This document shows positions 34,611 through 44,574 of a DNA stretch of 64,000 bases, piece by piece. The translations under genes and the position numbers were made by a program. This stretch comes from Alphaproteobacteria bacterium (GTDB lineage: Bacteria > Pseudomonadota > Alphaproteobacteria > Rickettsiales > SXRF01). The notes under the pieces are model-generated. The model saw only the letters and a list, made by a program, of their open reading frames with translations, was not told the origin of the DNA and searched no databases. Each line of letters begins with the position of its first letter. Position 1 is the first letter of the stretch. The stretch lies in NCBI GenBank assembly GCA_025360605.1, contig JANYBV010000022.1:62001-126000 (forward strand), given 5' to 3'.

Positions 34611-35657
34611 ATGAAAGATACCAGCAAAATACCAACGACCATTATCACCGGCTTCCTTGGGGCAGGTAAAACCTCCTTGATACGTTATGTCATGGAAAAT
34701 TCCGGAGGCAGGCGTATCGCACTGCTCATCAATGAATTTGGCGATGTCGGGGTCGACGGCGATATCCTCAAAAGTTGCAGCAACGAAGGATGTCCTGAAA
34801 ATGCTATCATCGAGCTGCCGAATGGTTGCATCTGCTGCACCGTGGCGGATGATTTCGTACCGGCGATGGAACAGTTACTCGCCCTGCCTGGAACGTTTGA
34901 CCATATCGTGATCGAAACGTCCGGCCTTGCGCTGCCGAAGCCGTTGGTGAAAGCGTTTGACTGGCCCGCCATCCGCTCGCGCCTGACGGTGGACGGGGTG
35001 ATTGCGGTGGTGGACGGGCCAGCGGTGGCGACGGGTGATTTTGCCGATGATCTGGATGCGATTGCCAAGCAGAAAGAAGATATCGGATTGCTCGACCATG
35101 ATAATCCGCTGGCGGAGGTCTATGAAGACCAGCTACTGTGCGCTGACCTGATTATCCTGAATAAAATCGACCAGATGAATGCGCCCACCCGTGCGAAAGT
35201 GAAAGACGACATCGCCGCCATCGTCGCTCCGGCGGTTGGGATTATTGAAGCGGCATTCGGGAAGGTGGATGCCAATATTCTGCTCGGCCTGAAAGCCGCA
35301 GCGGAGAACGATGTTGAAAACCGCATCTCGCACCACGACACCGAAGAAGAACACGACCATGAGGATTTCGAAAGCTTCGTGGTGGAGCTTCCCCCTGTGT
35401 CCGATGTGATGCAGCTGCATGAGCAGATTATGGCCTGCGTGTCGGAATACGGTATTTTGCGCGTGAAGGGATTTGTGCGGATTGACAACAAACCAATGCG
35501 CTATCTGGTGCAGGCGGTAGGCAAGCGTATCTCCGGCCACTTTGACGGCGCGTACAAAGGTAATGAAGGTAAGGTTGTGGTGATTGGCCGCAAAGGGCTG
35601 AACAAAGAAGGCATAGTATCGCTGTTACTGGAGAGCCGACTTGCATCTGTCGCTTAA
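34611..35657 (+). CDS. cobW: CobW-family G3E GTPase metallochaperone
   Basis: CobW is a GTP-dependent metal chaperone thought to deliver Co(II) to the CobNST chelatase. The N-terminal G domain has Walker A TGFLGAGKT, LINEFGDVGVDGD, the metal-binding C73-I-C75-C76 motif, and IETSGLALPKPL. The linker holds a short His/Glu-rich stretch (SHHDTEEEHDHED, around residues 245-258) that may bind metal. The C-terminal CobW domain follows. The ATG at 34611 gives 348 aa. cobN begins inside its last codons (17-base overlap), fitting the chaperone-client idea. Confidence 0.95.
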   Translation: MKDTSKIPTTIITGFLGAGKTSLIRYVMENSGGRRIALLINEFGDVGVDGDILKSCSNEGCPENAIIELPNGCICCTVADDFVPAMEQLLALPGTFDHIVIETSGLALPKPLVKAFDWPAIRSRLTVDGVIAVVDGPAVATGDFADDLDAIAKQKEDIGLLDHDNPLAEVYEDQLLCADLIILNKIDQMNAPTRAKVKDDIAAIVAPAVGIIEAAFGKVDANILLGLKAAAENDVENRISHHDTEEEHDHEDFESFVVELPPVSDVMQLHEQIMACVSEYGILRVKGFVRIDNKPMRYLVQAVGKRISGHFDGAYKGNEGKVVVIGRKGLNKEGIVSLLLESRLASVA

Positions 35658-38600
35658 GACATCCGCATCCATTGACGAAGGTGACGCTCCGGTTAATCCA
35701 GACCAGTTACCGGCAGATATCGTTGTCATGTCGTTTACCGACTCCGACCTTGCGTCGGTGGCGCAGGCATACCGCAATACAGTTAGTGGTGTTCCTTCGC
35801 TCTGCCTGACGAATATGGGGCCATTGAAACACCCGCTTTCCGTTGATTTATATCTGGAGCAGGTGGCCGCGCATGCCAAGGTGATTCTGGTGCGGCTTTT
35901 GGGCGGGCAGGAATGGTGGCCGTATGGCTGCGAAGAATTAGGCCGCCTTGCGCGTGAAAAAAACATCGCGCTGATTATGGTTCCCGGGTGCGGGCATCCC
36001 GATGAACGCTTGGGCGGCCTGTCCACGGTTTCAAAGGAATTAGTGGCCGCTATTGACGGATGCCTCTCCAACGGCGGCATCGAAAACACCCAAGCCGTTT
36101 TGCAGACATTGATGGATTTAGCGTGCGGAAAATCTGCTTCTGTCCCAGTGGCAGCAAGCGTTGCCAACGGGGCTTTGTACAAGGAGACCAAGCCGTTGAG
36201 CGCAGCAAACGGAACGGCGACTATTATTTTTTACCGCGCCCATTATCTCGCATCGGACGTGGAACCTGTCGACGCACTCATGCAGGCGCTGGTGGATGAA
36301 GGGATTGCCGTTCGTGCCTTCATGGTCAAAAGCCTGAAAGATGCCGAAGCGCTACACTTACTGAAAGCCGATGTGAGCCGTCACAAGCCCGATATACTCA
36401 TCGATTTTACCGCTTTTTCTGCAGGCGAGAAGGCGCATCCACTCTCGGAAGCGGGCGTTCCTATTTTGCAATGCGCCCTTGCGAATGCCAGTGCAGAAGC
36501 ATGGGAGAATTCTGTGCGTGGCTTAAGCACCACCGATCTTGCCATGCATGTGGTGCTGCCCGAGGCGGACGGACGTATATTTACCCGCGCTATTTCGTTT
36601 AAACATGAAACCGGTGATGACAAAGGCATGCAGTTTAAGCATGTTGTGCATCAATCACAACCCGACCGCGTGGCGCATGTGGCGAAGCTGGCGGCAAATT
36701 GGGTCAGGATAGCGAAAAAACAAAAATCCGAACGCAAAGTGACATTGATGGTGTCGAACTATCCGGATCGGGCAGGGCGTAACGCCTATGCGGTGGGGCT
36801 GGATGGCCCCGCCAGCGTCATCAATATCCTGCGGCTGCTTGAAGCGGACGGTTATGCCACCCACACGTTAGACCATCTGGATTTCAGCACTTTTCCGCAC
36901 AGCACCTATAGCCTTGAAGCGTACACGTGCAGGTTCAACGCATTGCCAATAGAAAATCAGCAGGCATTGATTGAGGCGTGGGGAATGCCACAACAAGATC
37001 CTGCGTTTCACAATGGTGCGTTTAACATACCATGCCTTTGTATCGGGAAGGTGACGGTAGCGTTGCAGCCTGACCGTGGTTCGGCAACGGATAAAAAATC
37101 CGGCTACCATGATGCCAAAATACCGCCGCGCCACGGGTATCTGGCCTTTTACTGGTGGTTGCAGGATGTGGCCACTATCGATGTGCTTATCCATATCGGC
37201 ACACATGGTAATCTTGAATGGCTTCCGGGGAAGTCGGTGGCGTTATCGTCGCGCTGCTGGCCGGAAATCGCGCTCGGTGCCACGCCTGTTATCTATCCGT
37301 ATATTGTCTCCGATCCGGGGGAGGCGGCGCAGGCAAAACGCCGGATTTCCGCTGTTATGCTAAGCCACCTTACACCTCCGTTAATGCCGGTTTCGCTTAG
37401 CGATGAACTTGCCGAACTGGAAACACTGGTGGATGAATTTTCTGCCGCTGATGGTCTGGATGCACGGCGCATGACATTACTGCGTACCGAAATACTTCAC
37501 CGCGCCCGCCGCACCGGACTTGCCGGAGAGGATGACAATGATTTAATGACAGCGCTGGAATCGCATCTTTGCGATATTAAAGAACAGCGCGTGGGGGATG
37601 GGTTGCATGTGTTTGCGCAGGCGGCTCAGGCGCAATCCATGAAAACCATGGCGGCAGCACTCCATGAAGTGAGCAACGGCGAGTACGATAAACCTGCGAT
37701 TACCCAGCTATTAAATCAATCCGTTGCCAATGAGGCGCAAGGCCTGCTGGATGCGCTGGATGGCAAGTTCATCATGGCGGGGGCGGGCGGTTCGCCGGTG
37801 CGTGGGCGTTTCGATATTATGCCTACAGGGCGAAATCTGATTTCCATTGACCCACGCATGATTCCCACACCCACGGCAGCGCTGATTGGCAGGCGTGCGG
37901 CGGAGGAATTTGTCCGCCGTTACAGCCAAGATCATGGGGACTGGCCTAAATCCGTGATGATGGATGTGTGGGGCGCATCGACACTACGCAATGGTGGTGA
38001 TGAAATCGCGCAGGCTTTATGGCTGATGGGTGTGAATCCGTTGTGGGACAAAGCGTCTGGCCGCGTGAATGGGTTTGAGGTGTTAGCGGATACGGATATG
38101 CCATGGCCGCGCATTGACGTGACGCTGCGGGTATCCGGTTTATTCCGTGATATGTTTGCCAATATCATTACACTTTTTGATGATGCCGTGCAGAAAGTGC
38201 ATCACGGCAACGGGCGCACGATGCGCGTGTTCAGCAATGCTGAGGGCGTGTATGGCTCGGGGGTGAATGATGTGCTGGCGACGGGGCAATGGAAAGACCG
38301 CGGGGAATTAGGAAAAGCCTATATGGAGGCCTCGCATTTTGCTTATGGTCGGGATATGGAGGGCGTTGCCAGCCCAGAGTTATTCAAAGAACGGGTTGAA
38401 TCGGCGGATGCGTTACTCCATGTGCAGGATACGCGGGAGATGGATGTATTAAATGGTGCAGATTTTGTGGATGTAGAAGGCGGGTTTGCCGCTGCCGCGC
38501 AACAGCTCGGAAACGATGCCGCCCTCTATCATGTCGACACCTCAAGGCCGGACAACATCAAGGCACGCACGCTGGCGGAAGAAATTTCCCTTACCCTGCA

Positions 38601-38934
38601 TTCACGGGCATTAAACGCGAAATGGATTGAAGGGCAGATGCGCCATGGCTATGCCGGTGCGGGAGCGTTTGCCGACGTTGCCGATCAGCTCTTCTTCTTT
38701 GCTGCAACGACGGAGTGCGTTCCTTCGGCGCAGTTTGATCAGGTGTTTGATGCGTATCTGCATGATGACCATGTTCGGAATTTTATTGAAAAAGAAAACC
38801 CCGAAGCATTGCAGGCGATTAAAGACCGTCTTGCGGAAGCGTTGAGGCGCGGGTTCTGGAATCCACTGCGTAATTCGGTGTGGCCTATGCTGGGGCTTGA
38901 TGAAGCTAATACCATAAAAGGGCAGGCGGCATGA
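35641..38934 (+). CDS. cobN: Aerobic cobaltochelatase subunit CobN
   Basis: CobN is the large, tetrapyrrole-binding subunit of the ATP-dependent cobaltochelatase that inserts cobalt into hydrogenobyrinate a,c-diamide. The TTG start at 35641 is supported by the N-terminus (HLSLKTSASIDEGDAP...PADIV), which matches family members. The chelatase signature HIGTHGNLEWLPGKSVALS and the blocks PRHGYLAFYWWLQD, VWGASTLRNGGDEIAQALWL and YGSGVNDVLATGQW are present. At 1097 aa it is shorter than the roughly 1250-aa classical CobN. The CobS and CobT chelatase subunits are not in this window. It overlaps cobG by 4 bases. Confidence 0.96.
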   Translation: MHLSLKTSASIDEGDAPVNPDQLPADIVVMSFTDSDLASVAQAYRNTVSGVPSLCLTNMGPLKHPLSVDLYLEQVAAHAKVILVRLLGGQEWWPYGCEELGRLAREKNIALIMVPGCGHPDERLGGLSTVSKELVAAIDGCLSNGGIENTQAVLQTLMDLACGKSASVPVAASVANGALYKETKPLSAANGTATIIFYRAHYLASDVEPVDALMQALVDEGIAVRAFMVKSLKDAEALHLLKADVSRHKPDILIDFTAFSAGEKAHPLSEAGVPILQCALANASAEAWENSVRGLSTTDLAMHVVLPEADGRIFTRAISFKHETGDDKGMQFKHVVHQSQPDRVAHVAKLAANWVRIAKKQKSERKVTLMVSNYPDRAGRNAYAVGLDGPASVINILRLLEADGYATHTLDHLDFSTFPHSTYSLEAYTCRFNALPIENQQALIEAWGMPQQDPAFHNGAFNIPCLCIGKVTVALQPDRGSATDKKSGYHDAKIPPRHGYLAFYWWLQDVATIDVLIHIGTHGNLEWLPGKSVALSSRCWPEIALGATPVIYPYIVSDPGEAAQAKRRISAVMLSHLTPPLMPVSLSDELAELETLVDEFSAADGLDARRMTLLRTEILHRARRTGLAGEDDNDLMTALESHLCDIKEQRVGDGLHVFAQAAQAQSMKTMAAALHEVSNGEYDKPAITQLLNQSVANEAQGLLDALDGKFIMAGAGGSPVRGRFDIMPTGRNLISIDPRMIPTPTAALIGRRAAEEFVRRYSQDHGDWPKSVMMDVWGASTLRNGGDEIAQALWLMGVNPLWDKASGRVNGFEVLADTDMPWPRIDVTLRVSGLFRDMFANIITLFDDAVQKVHHGNGRTMRVFSNAEGVYGSGVNDVLATGQWKDRGELGKAYMEASHFAYGRDMEGVASPELFKERVESADALLHVQDTREMDVLNGADFVDVEGGFAAAAQQLGNDAALYHVDTSRPDNIKARTLAEEISLTLHSRALNAKWIEGQMRHGYAGAGAFADVADQLFFFAATTECVPSAQFDQVFDAYLHDDHVRNFIEKENPEALQAIKDRLAEALRRGFWNPLRNSVWPMLGLDEANTIKGQAA

Positions 38935-39764
38935 ACCAGATTCTACGCAAAGGTTGGTGCCCGACACTGGAACGCCCAATGGAAACCGGCGACGGCCTGC
39001 TGGTGAGGCTGCATATACGTTATGGCATTGTTAGTGCTGCAAACGCACTCGTCATTGCCGATTGTTCCACGCGCTACGGTAATGGGCTGATAGACCTTAC
39101 CTCGCGCGGCAATCTGCAATTCAGGGGTGTTAAACACAAAGAATACGAGGCGTTATTTACCGAACTGACGCAGCACGGTTTTACGCAGGAACCAAGGCCG
39201 GAGCGTTCATTGTATCCTGACTATCTGCCATCTCTGGGGTATTTACCCGTGGATGTGGATAGGGGCACGATTGGTTTGGGACTGGCCTTTGGCAGGCTGG
39301 ACGCAGCCATGCTGAAATGGCTTGCGGAAGTGGCTCAACATTATGGGACGGGAGCATTATGCTTAAGCCCGTGGCGTGCGGTGTATATCACTCAGGTGAA
39401 AAAAGCCGAGGCATTGCGGGTAATAGAGACAGCGAAAGACAAGGGGTTTATCACAGACAGCCACGACTCCCTGCGAATGATCCAAACCTGCTCGGGCGCA
39501 CCTGCATGTTCGTCGGCATTGGGGCCAACGCGGGAGCTTGCCTTTGCGCTTGCCAGAACATTGCCTGATTTGCTGGATGCCAAGCATACCATCCATGTTT
39601 CTGGCTGCGCCAAAGGATGTGCGTGCCCGCAGAAAAGTTCTGCTGTTATTGTCGCCCAACCGGAGGGTTATGATATCGCATGGAATGAAACTGCCAGTGC
39701 GTCGCCAGACCACATCGCGCTTTCTGCCGAAAATATTCTTAACACCGTTAGGAGCGCATTGTGA
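38931..39764 (+). CDS. cobG: Precorrin-3B synthase CobG, short form
   Basis: CobG is a siroheme/[4Fe-4S]-type monooxygenase that converts precorrin-3A to precorrin-3B using O2. Here it has only 277 residues against about 450 in the classical enzyme. The N-terminal ferredoxin-like half (GDGLLVRLHIRYG...LTSRGNLQFRGV) is followed directly by the second half (GLGLAFGRLDAAML...GALCLSPWRAVYI). The cluster cysteines C187, C193, C226 and C230 (CSGAPAC, GCAKGC) are intact. The middle nitrite/sulfite-reductase-like domain seems to be missing. It overlaps cobN and cobH by 4 bases each. Confidence 0.85.
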   Translation: MNQILRKGWCPTLERPMETGDGLLVRLHIRYGIVSAANALVIADCSTRYGNGLIDLTSRGNLQFRGVKHKEYEALFTELTQHGFTQEPRPERSLYPDYLPSLGYLPVDVDRGTIGLGLAFGRLDAAMLKWLAEVAQHYGTGALCLSPWRAVYITQVKKAEALRVIETAKDKGFITDSHDSLRMIQTCSGAPACSSALGPTRELAFALARTLPDLLDAKHTIHVSGCAKGCACPQKSSAVIVAQPEGYDIAWNETASASPDHIALSAENILNTVRSAL

Positions 39765-40396
39765 AACCCGACCTCAGCTATATCCATGACGGAAACGCCA
39801 TTTACGAAAAATCGTTCGCCATTATCCGCGCCGAAGCCGATCTTGCACGTTTTGACAGCGAAGAGGAAAAAGTTGCGGTGCGTATTATCCATGCCTGCGG
39901 GATGGTGGAACTGGCAAAGGATATCGAATTTTCCAAAGAGGTCGTTACCAAAGCTCGTAGTGCGTTGCAAAACGGCGCACCTATATTGTGCGATGCGAAT
40001 ATGGTTGCCAGCGGCATCACCAAAAAACGCCTCCCTAAAAACAACGAGATTGTCTGCACGCTGAGTGACCCGCGTGTTGCCGTCATGGCAAAGGCAATGG
40101 GCAACACCCGCTCGGCGGCGGCTATGGAATTGTGGCGTGATAAACTGGCAGGTTCGGTAGTGGTGATTGGCAACGCGCCTACGTCTTTATTCCATTTGCT
40201 GGAAATGCTGGATGATGGGGCGGACATGCCTGCCGCTGTTATCGGTGTTCCGGTGGGGTTTGTCGGTGCGGCGGAATCAAAAGAAGCATTGATGCTGGAT
40301 GGGCGCGTGCCTTATGTGGTGGTGCGCGGACGCAAGGGTGGTAGCGCGATGGCCGTGGCGGCGGTTAATGCGATAGCTACCGAGGTGGAAATATGA
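39761..40396 (+). CDS. cobH: Precorrin-8X methylmutase
   Basis: CobH moves the C11 methyl group to C12, giving hydrogenobyrinate. The catalytic histidine is H44 in VRIIHACGMVELAKDIEFS. AMGNTRSAAAMEL and VIGVPVGFVGAAESKEAL are further markers. The 211-aa length is typical. The start is a GTG in a 4-base overlap with cobG, and the stop overlaps cobI by 4 bases, so the run cobN-cobG-cobH-cobI-cobJ is fully coupled. Confidence 0.95.
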   Translation: MKPDLSYIHDGNAIYEKSFAIIRAEADLARFDSEEEKVAVRIIHACGMVELAKDIEFSKEVVTKARSALQNGAPILCDANMVASGITKKRLPKNNEIVCTLSDPRVAVMAKAMGNTRSAAAMELWRDKLAGSVVVIGNAPTSLFHLLEMLDDGADMPAAVIGVPVGFVGAAESKEALMLDGRVPYVVVRGRKGGSAMAVAAVNAIATEVEI

Positions 40397-41127
40397 AACC
40401 TGCGGCTGGTATTTTATACGGCGTTGGCCTTGGCCCCGGTGACCCCGAGCTGATGACGCTGAAAGCGGCAAGGCTTTTGTCGCAGGCGGATGTGGTCAGT
40501 TATTTTTGTAAAGCCCCGCAAAAAGGCCATGCGTACACGATTGTGTCCACCATCATCCGCGACGACCACAAGCAACTGCCGCTGGTGTATCCTGTCACCA
40601 CGCAGTATCCGGTGGATGACCCGCGCTATGAAACGCAGCTGCACGATTTCTATGAAGAAGCCGCGCAAGCCATTGCCCAATACCTGAAAAAGGGTGAGAA
40701 TGTGGCCCTTGTCGCGGTGGGCGACCCGTTTTTCTACGGCTCCTTCATGCATATGTACCACCGCCTTTCCGGAAAGTTTACATGTGAGGTAATCCCCGGA
40801 ATTACGTCCATGTCGGGTTGCTGGACGAATGCGCGCACGCCGATCACATGGGGCGACGATGTGCTGACCGTGTTGCCTGGCACGATGGATAAACAACAAC
40901 TCACAAAACGCCTTAAAAACACGGATGCCGCCGTGATTATGAAGCTTGGTTCCAATTTTCCGGCGGTGCGTGAGGCACTAATGGTGGCTGGATTGCATGA
41001 TAGGGCGATATACATTGAATATGGCACGATGGCGAATGAACGCATCCTGCCTTTATCGCAAAAAACCGATGATGAAGCTCCGTATTTTTCCCTCATTATC
41101 GTGGCAGGGCAAGGCAGGCGTTTATGA
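40393..41127 (+). CDS. cobI: Precorrin-2 C20-methyltransferase
   Basis: CobI is a SAM-dependent tetrapyrrole methylase that forms precorrin-3A from precorrin-2. The N-terminal GVGLGPGDPELMTLKAARLL, the VALVAVGDPFFYGSFMHMY block and VIPGITSMSGCW are characteristic. The 244-aa length fits. It supplies the substrate for CobG, whose gene lies two positions upstream. It overlaps cobH and cobJ by 4 bases each. Confidence 0.95.
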   Translation: MKPAAGILYGVGLGPGDPELMTLKAARLLSQADVVSYFCKAPQKGHAYTIVSTIIRDDHKQLPLVYPVTTQYPVDDPRYETQLHDFYEEAAQAIAQYLKKGENVALVAVGDPFFYGSFMHMYHRLSGKFTCEVIPGITSMSGCWTNARTPITWGDDVLTVLPGTMDKQQLTKRLKNTDAAVIMKLGSNFPAVREALMVAGLHDRAIYIEYGTMANERILPLSQKTDDEAPYFSLIIVAGQGRRL

Positions 41128-41885
41128 CAGGCTGGGTGCGCGTGGTTGGGTTGGGTGCAGGGAAGGACGAATGGCTGACGCCGGAAGCGCACCGCGTACT
41201 GCACGATGCTACCGACATTATCGGTTATTTTCCGTATGTGAATGCAGTGGCGGCAACCGCAACCGCAACACGCCATGCCAGTGATAACGGCGTGGAGGTA
41301 GACCGCGCCGCGCAGGCATTGCATATGGCGGCGGAGGGTAGCCGTGTGGCGGTGGTGTCGGGAGGGGATGCAGGAGTGTTCGGCATGGCATCGGCCCTGT
41401 TTGAAGCGGTGGAAAACGGCGAACCCGCATGGCGTGAGCTGGATATCGGGGTGATCGCCGGAGTATCGGCGATGCTGGCTGCTGCTGCCCGCATAGGCGC
41501 GCCGCTGGGGCATGATTTTTGTGTGATGTCGCTATCGGATTATTTAAAGCCGTGGCCGGTGATTGAAACCCGTCTGCGCAAAGCCAGCGAAGGGGATTTC
41601 GTTCTCGCTATTTATAACCCTGCGTCCAAAACCCGCACAGAGCAACTGCAATCAGCACTTGAGCTTTTAAGGAACATGCGCGGGAAAGACACGATCGTGA
41701 TGCTGGCTCACTCGATCGGGCGGGCGGAAGAGCGGGTGGTGATTACGACTCTGGGTGAATGCAACCCCGCCGATGTCACCATGAAAACCCTGTTGATTAT
41801 CGGCTCCTCCATGACGCGGCGTATTGAGCGCGCAGGAAAAGATGCCTTCGTCTACACGCCCCGCTACTACAAAGAGGCTTTATGA
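41124..41885 (+). CDS. cobJ: Precorrin-3B C17-methyltransferase
   Basis: CobJ methylates C17 and contracts the ring to precorrin-4. Markers are VVGLGAGKDEWLTPEA at the start, IGYFPYVNAV, VSGGDAGVFGMASALFEAV, and FVLAIYNPASKTRTEQL. The 253-aa length is usual for the single-domain enzyme. Its 3' end overlaps the convergent cobK gene by 19 bases. Confidence 0.95.
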   Translation: MTGWVRVVGLGAGKDEWLTPEAHRVLHDATDIIGYFPYVNAVAATATATRHASDNGVEVDRAAQALHMAAEGSRVAVVSGGDAGVFGMASALFEAVENGEPAWRELDIGVIAGVSAMLAAAARIGAPLGHDFCVMSLSDYLKPWPVIETRLRKASEGDFVLAIYNPASKTRTEQLQSALELLRNMRGKDTIVMLAHSIGRAEERVVITTLGECNPADVTMKTLLIIGSSMTRRIERAGKDAFVYTPRYYKEAL

Positions 41886-42613
41886 GTTCTGGCAATCCAC
41901 TCCATAGCCTGCGCGGCGGAATGCGTGGTTTTCACATCGGGTTTGGGAGGCCTTGCCACCATGATGACGGGAAGGCCCAACTCACGCGCGGCAATCAATT
42001 TAGCCTTAGTAGCCTTTCCGCCGGAGTTTTTCGTAACCACCACCGTAGCGTTGTGGTTTTTAAGCAATTCGCGCTCGCCCTCCACTGTAAATGGGCCGCG
42101 CCCCGTCAACCAGACGGCGTTAGGCAAAGGTTGCGGTGCAACGGGATCGATGGTGCGGGCGATGTAAAAATGCTGCGGCGCAGCAGCGTAGCGGTCGATT
42201 TCCAGCCGTCCCACGGTGAGGAAAATGCGTTGCGGCGGCTGGCCCAATGTGTTGAGAACCTCATGGTGGTTTTGCACCTGCTGCCAGTTATCGCCCTGCT
42301 CGGGTTTCCATTCAGGGCGCGTGAGCGCAAGCAGGGGAATACCCGTTTGCTGGCAGGCACTGGCCGCATTAAAAGGCATGATGCTGGCAAAAGGATGGGT
42401 GGCGTCAATGACCGCGCTGACGGAATGTTCGCGTATCCACGCCGCCAGTCCTGCTACTCCGCCAAACCCGCCGATACGGCAGGGGATTGTGGGCAGGGTC
42501 GGGTTCTGCGTCCGTCCGGCATAGGACAACGTTGCTTTAATGTGTGGATGCTGGGCCAGCAGGGCGGAAAGCTCGTTGGCTTCAGTGGTGCCACCTAGGA
42601 TGAGTATGTGCAT
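41867..42613 (-). CDS. cobK: Precorrin-6A reductase CobK
   Basis: CobK reduces precorrin-6A to precorrin-6B with NADPH. The N-terminal nucleotide-binding MHILILGGTTEANELSALL, VIDATHPFASIMPFNA, and the C-terminal TKNSGGKATKAKLIAARELG and PVIMVARPP blocks are diagnostic. The 248-aa length fits. The gene is inverted inside the cob run: its start codon directly abuts the cobL ATG (CATATG at 42611-42616), and its end overlaps cobJ. There is no intergenic space for a separate promoter. Confidence 0.94.
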   Translation of the reverse strand: MHILILGGTTEANELSALLAQHPHIKATLSYAGRTQNPTLPTIPCRIGGFGGVAGLAAWIREHSVSAVIDATHPFASIMPFNAASACQQTGIPLLALTRPEWKPEQGDNWQQVQNHHEVLNTLGQPPQRIFLTVGRLEIDRYAAAPQHFYIARTIDPVAPQPLPNAVWLTGRGPFTVEGERELLKNHNATVVVTKNSGGKATKAKLIAARELGLPVIMVARPPKPDVKTTHSAAQAMEWIARTHKASL

Positions 42614-43825
42614 ATGAGCGTATTACCATGGCTTTCACTGGTTGGCATTAACGAAAATGGTGTGGACGGCCTTTCGGCGCAAGCGCGACAGCGGATATCG
42701 GAAGCCGCGCTGGTGGTGGGAGGCAAGCGTCACCTTGCCCTCGCGCGGTCCCTTATCCGCTCTGAAACACTGGACTGGCCGTCGCCTCCACATGCCGCCA
42801 TCGCAGCCATCAAGGCACGAAGCCCCGCAAAAGTCTGTGTGTTATGTACGGGTGATCCGTTCCATTACGGCATGGGCGCGGTGCTGGCGCGGCATATTCC
42901 TATTGAGGAAATGGAAACATTTTCCGCCCCTTCTGTTTTTTCATTGGTGGCGGCAAGGCTGGGATGGGCATTGCAGAATACCGTGATTGTCGGGGTGAAT
43001 GGCCGTCCTGTCGAACGCCTTATCCCGCATCTCCAGCCCAACGCCAATATCATTGCCCTTTGTGCCGATGAAACCACGCCAGACATTGTGGCAGGCTTAT
43101 TGAAACGCCACGGGTTCGGGATGTGCCAGATGATAGTGATGGAAAATCTGGGCGGGCCGAATGAGCGCATCCGCCGCACCACGGCAGGGGAATTTGCCTT
43201 CGATGATATCTCGCGCCTGAACTGCATTGCGATTCAGGTGCCTGATGAGGCCAAATTACACAGCACTCCCGTCACCTCTGGCCTTGCCGATAGCTGGTTT
43301 GACCATGACGGGCAAATGACCAAACGCGAGGTGCGTGCGGTGACGCTGTCGGCACTCGCCATGCACCGTGGGGAATTATTGTGGGACATCGGCCTTGGTT
43401 CCGGCTCGGTGGCGATTGAATGGTTGCTGCGCGACCCATCCAACCGCGCCATTGGTTTTGAAAAACATCCTGAACGGGCTGCGCGGGCAGCCGCCAACGC
43501 GAAAAAGCTCGGCGTGCCGCAGCTGGTGGTGATGGAAGGGGAAGCACCTTCCGTGTTGGAAGGACTGGACGCACCGGATGCGGTGTTTATCGGTGGCGGG
43601 GCAACCCATCCCGATATGCTGGAAGCGGTGTGGCAGGTGTTGAAACCACAGGGACGTCTGGTGATTAATGCGGTGACGCTGGAAACGGAAAGCGTGTTGA
43701 TGGCGGCGTATAAAAAATATGGCGGTGTAATGACGCGCATTGCTATTGAACGCGCCGATCCGGTGGGCACGATGACGGGCTGGCGGCCTGCTATGACGGT
43801 AACGCAGTGGAGTGTAACGAAATGA
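42614..43825 (+). CDS. cobL: Precorrin-6Y C5,15-methyltransferase (decarboxylating) CobL
   Basis: CobL methylates C5 and C15 and removes the C12 acetate carboxyl. The N-terminal CbiE-like methylase covers about residues 1-200 ([34 protein letters not shown]). The C-terminal CbiT-like part has the SAM motif [19 protein letters not shown] and [18 protein letters not shown]. The ATG at 42614 gives 403 aa, the length of a full CbiE-CbiT fusion. It is face to face with the cobK start codon and overlaps cobM by 4 bases. Confidence 0.95.
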   Translation: MSVLPWLSLVGINENGVDGLSAQARQRISEAALVVGGKRHLALARSLIRSETLDWPSPPHAAIAAIKARSPAKVCVLCTGDPFHYGMGAVLARHIPIEEMETFSAPSVFSLVAARLGWALQNTVIVGVNGRPVERLIPHLQPNANIIALCADETTPDIVAGLLKRHGFGMCQMIVMENLGGPNERIRRTTAGEFAFDDISRLNCIAIQVPDEAKLHSTPVTSGLADSWFDHDGQMTKREVRAVTLSALAMHRGELLWDIGLGSGSVAIEWLLRDPSNRAIGFEKHPERAARAAANAKKLGVPQLVVMEGEAPSVLEGLDAPDAVFIGGGATHPDMLEAVWQVLKPQGRLVINAVTLETESVLMAAYKKYGGVMTRIAIERADPVGTMTGWRPAMTVTQWSVTK

Positions 43826-44574
43826 CCATTCATTTTATCGGGGCAGGCCCAGGGGCGGCGGATTTAATTACGCTGAGGGGCAAAGAGCTGATTGCCAGCA
43901 GCCCTGTGTGTTTATACGCCGGTTCACTGGTGCCGGACACCATGCTGGCGTGGTGTCCCCACAACGCCCGTATCGTCAATACGGCCCCGCTGGATTTAAA
44001 CCAGATTGAAGCGGAGTTCATTGCTGCGCATGAACGTGGCGAGGACGTGGCGCGCCTGCATTCCGGTGACGTGTCGGTCTGGTCGGCAATGGGCGAACAG
44101 TTGCGCCGCCTGCAAGGCTTGGGTATTCCTTATACCATCACCCCAGGGGTGCCGTCATTTGCCGCCGCCGCCGCTACCCTTGGGCAAGAGCTGACCTTGC
44201 CGGAAGTGGCGCAGTCACTGGTGTTAACACGTACCAGCGGCAGGGCATCGGCCATGCCGGAAGGCGAATCGCTGCTGGCGTTTGCCAAAACAGGTTCGAC
44301 CCTTGCCATCCATCTTTCCATCCACGCGCTCGACAAGGTGGTGGCTGAGCTGATGCCGCAGATGGGAGCGGATTGCCCTGTGGCAATCGTCTACCGCGCC
44401 AGCTGGCCTGATGAGCGTATTATCCGCGCAACGCTTGGGACTATTGAAGCGCGACTGAAAGATTCCCCTATGGAGCGCACCGCCCTGATTTTTGTCGGGC
44501 GGGTGCTGGAAGATCAGGATTTCAGGGAAAGTGCCCTTTATGATCCTGAATATAAGCGGCGTTACCGCAGTTAG
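43822..44574 (+). CDS. cobM: Precorrin-4 C11-methyltransferase
   Basis: CobM is a SAM-dependent methylase making precorrin-5. Markers are [18 protein letters not shown] at the N-terminus, [38 protein letters not shown], and [17 protein letters not shown]. The ATG at 43822 overlaps the cobL stop by 4 bases and gives 250 aa. It converges on cbiD with a 4-base overlap. Confidence 0.95.
   Translation: MTIHFIGAGPGAADLITLRGKELIASSPVCLYAGSLVPDTMLAWCPHNARIVNTAPLDLNQIEAEFIAAHERGEDVARLHSGDVSVWSAMGEQLRRLQGLGIPYTITPGVPSFAAAAATLGQELTLPEVAQSLVLTRTSGRASAMPEGESLLAFAKTGSTLAIHLSIHALDKVVAELMPQMGADCPVAIVYRASWPDERIIRATLGTIEARLKDSPMERTALIFVGRVLEDQDFRESALYDPEYKRRYRS

Noticed and set aside
35625-36191. 188-aa open frame on the minus strand at the start of cobN
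   Set aside because: It is antisense to the well-matched CobN N-terminus and has no domain.
40734-41513. 259-aa open frame on the minus strand across cobI and cobJ
   Set aside because: It is rich in His, Arg and Cys as expected from the reverse complement of the two methylase genes and carries no recognisable motif.
41882-42598. 238-aa open frame on the + strand across cobK
   Set aside because: It runs exactly opposite to cobK, which has clear CobK motifs, so it is a mirror frame. A real gene here would also remove the abutting cobL arrangement.
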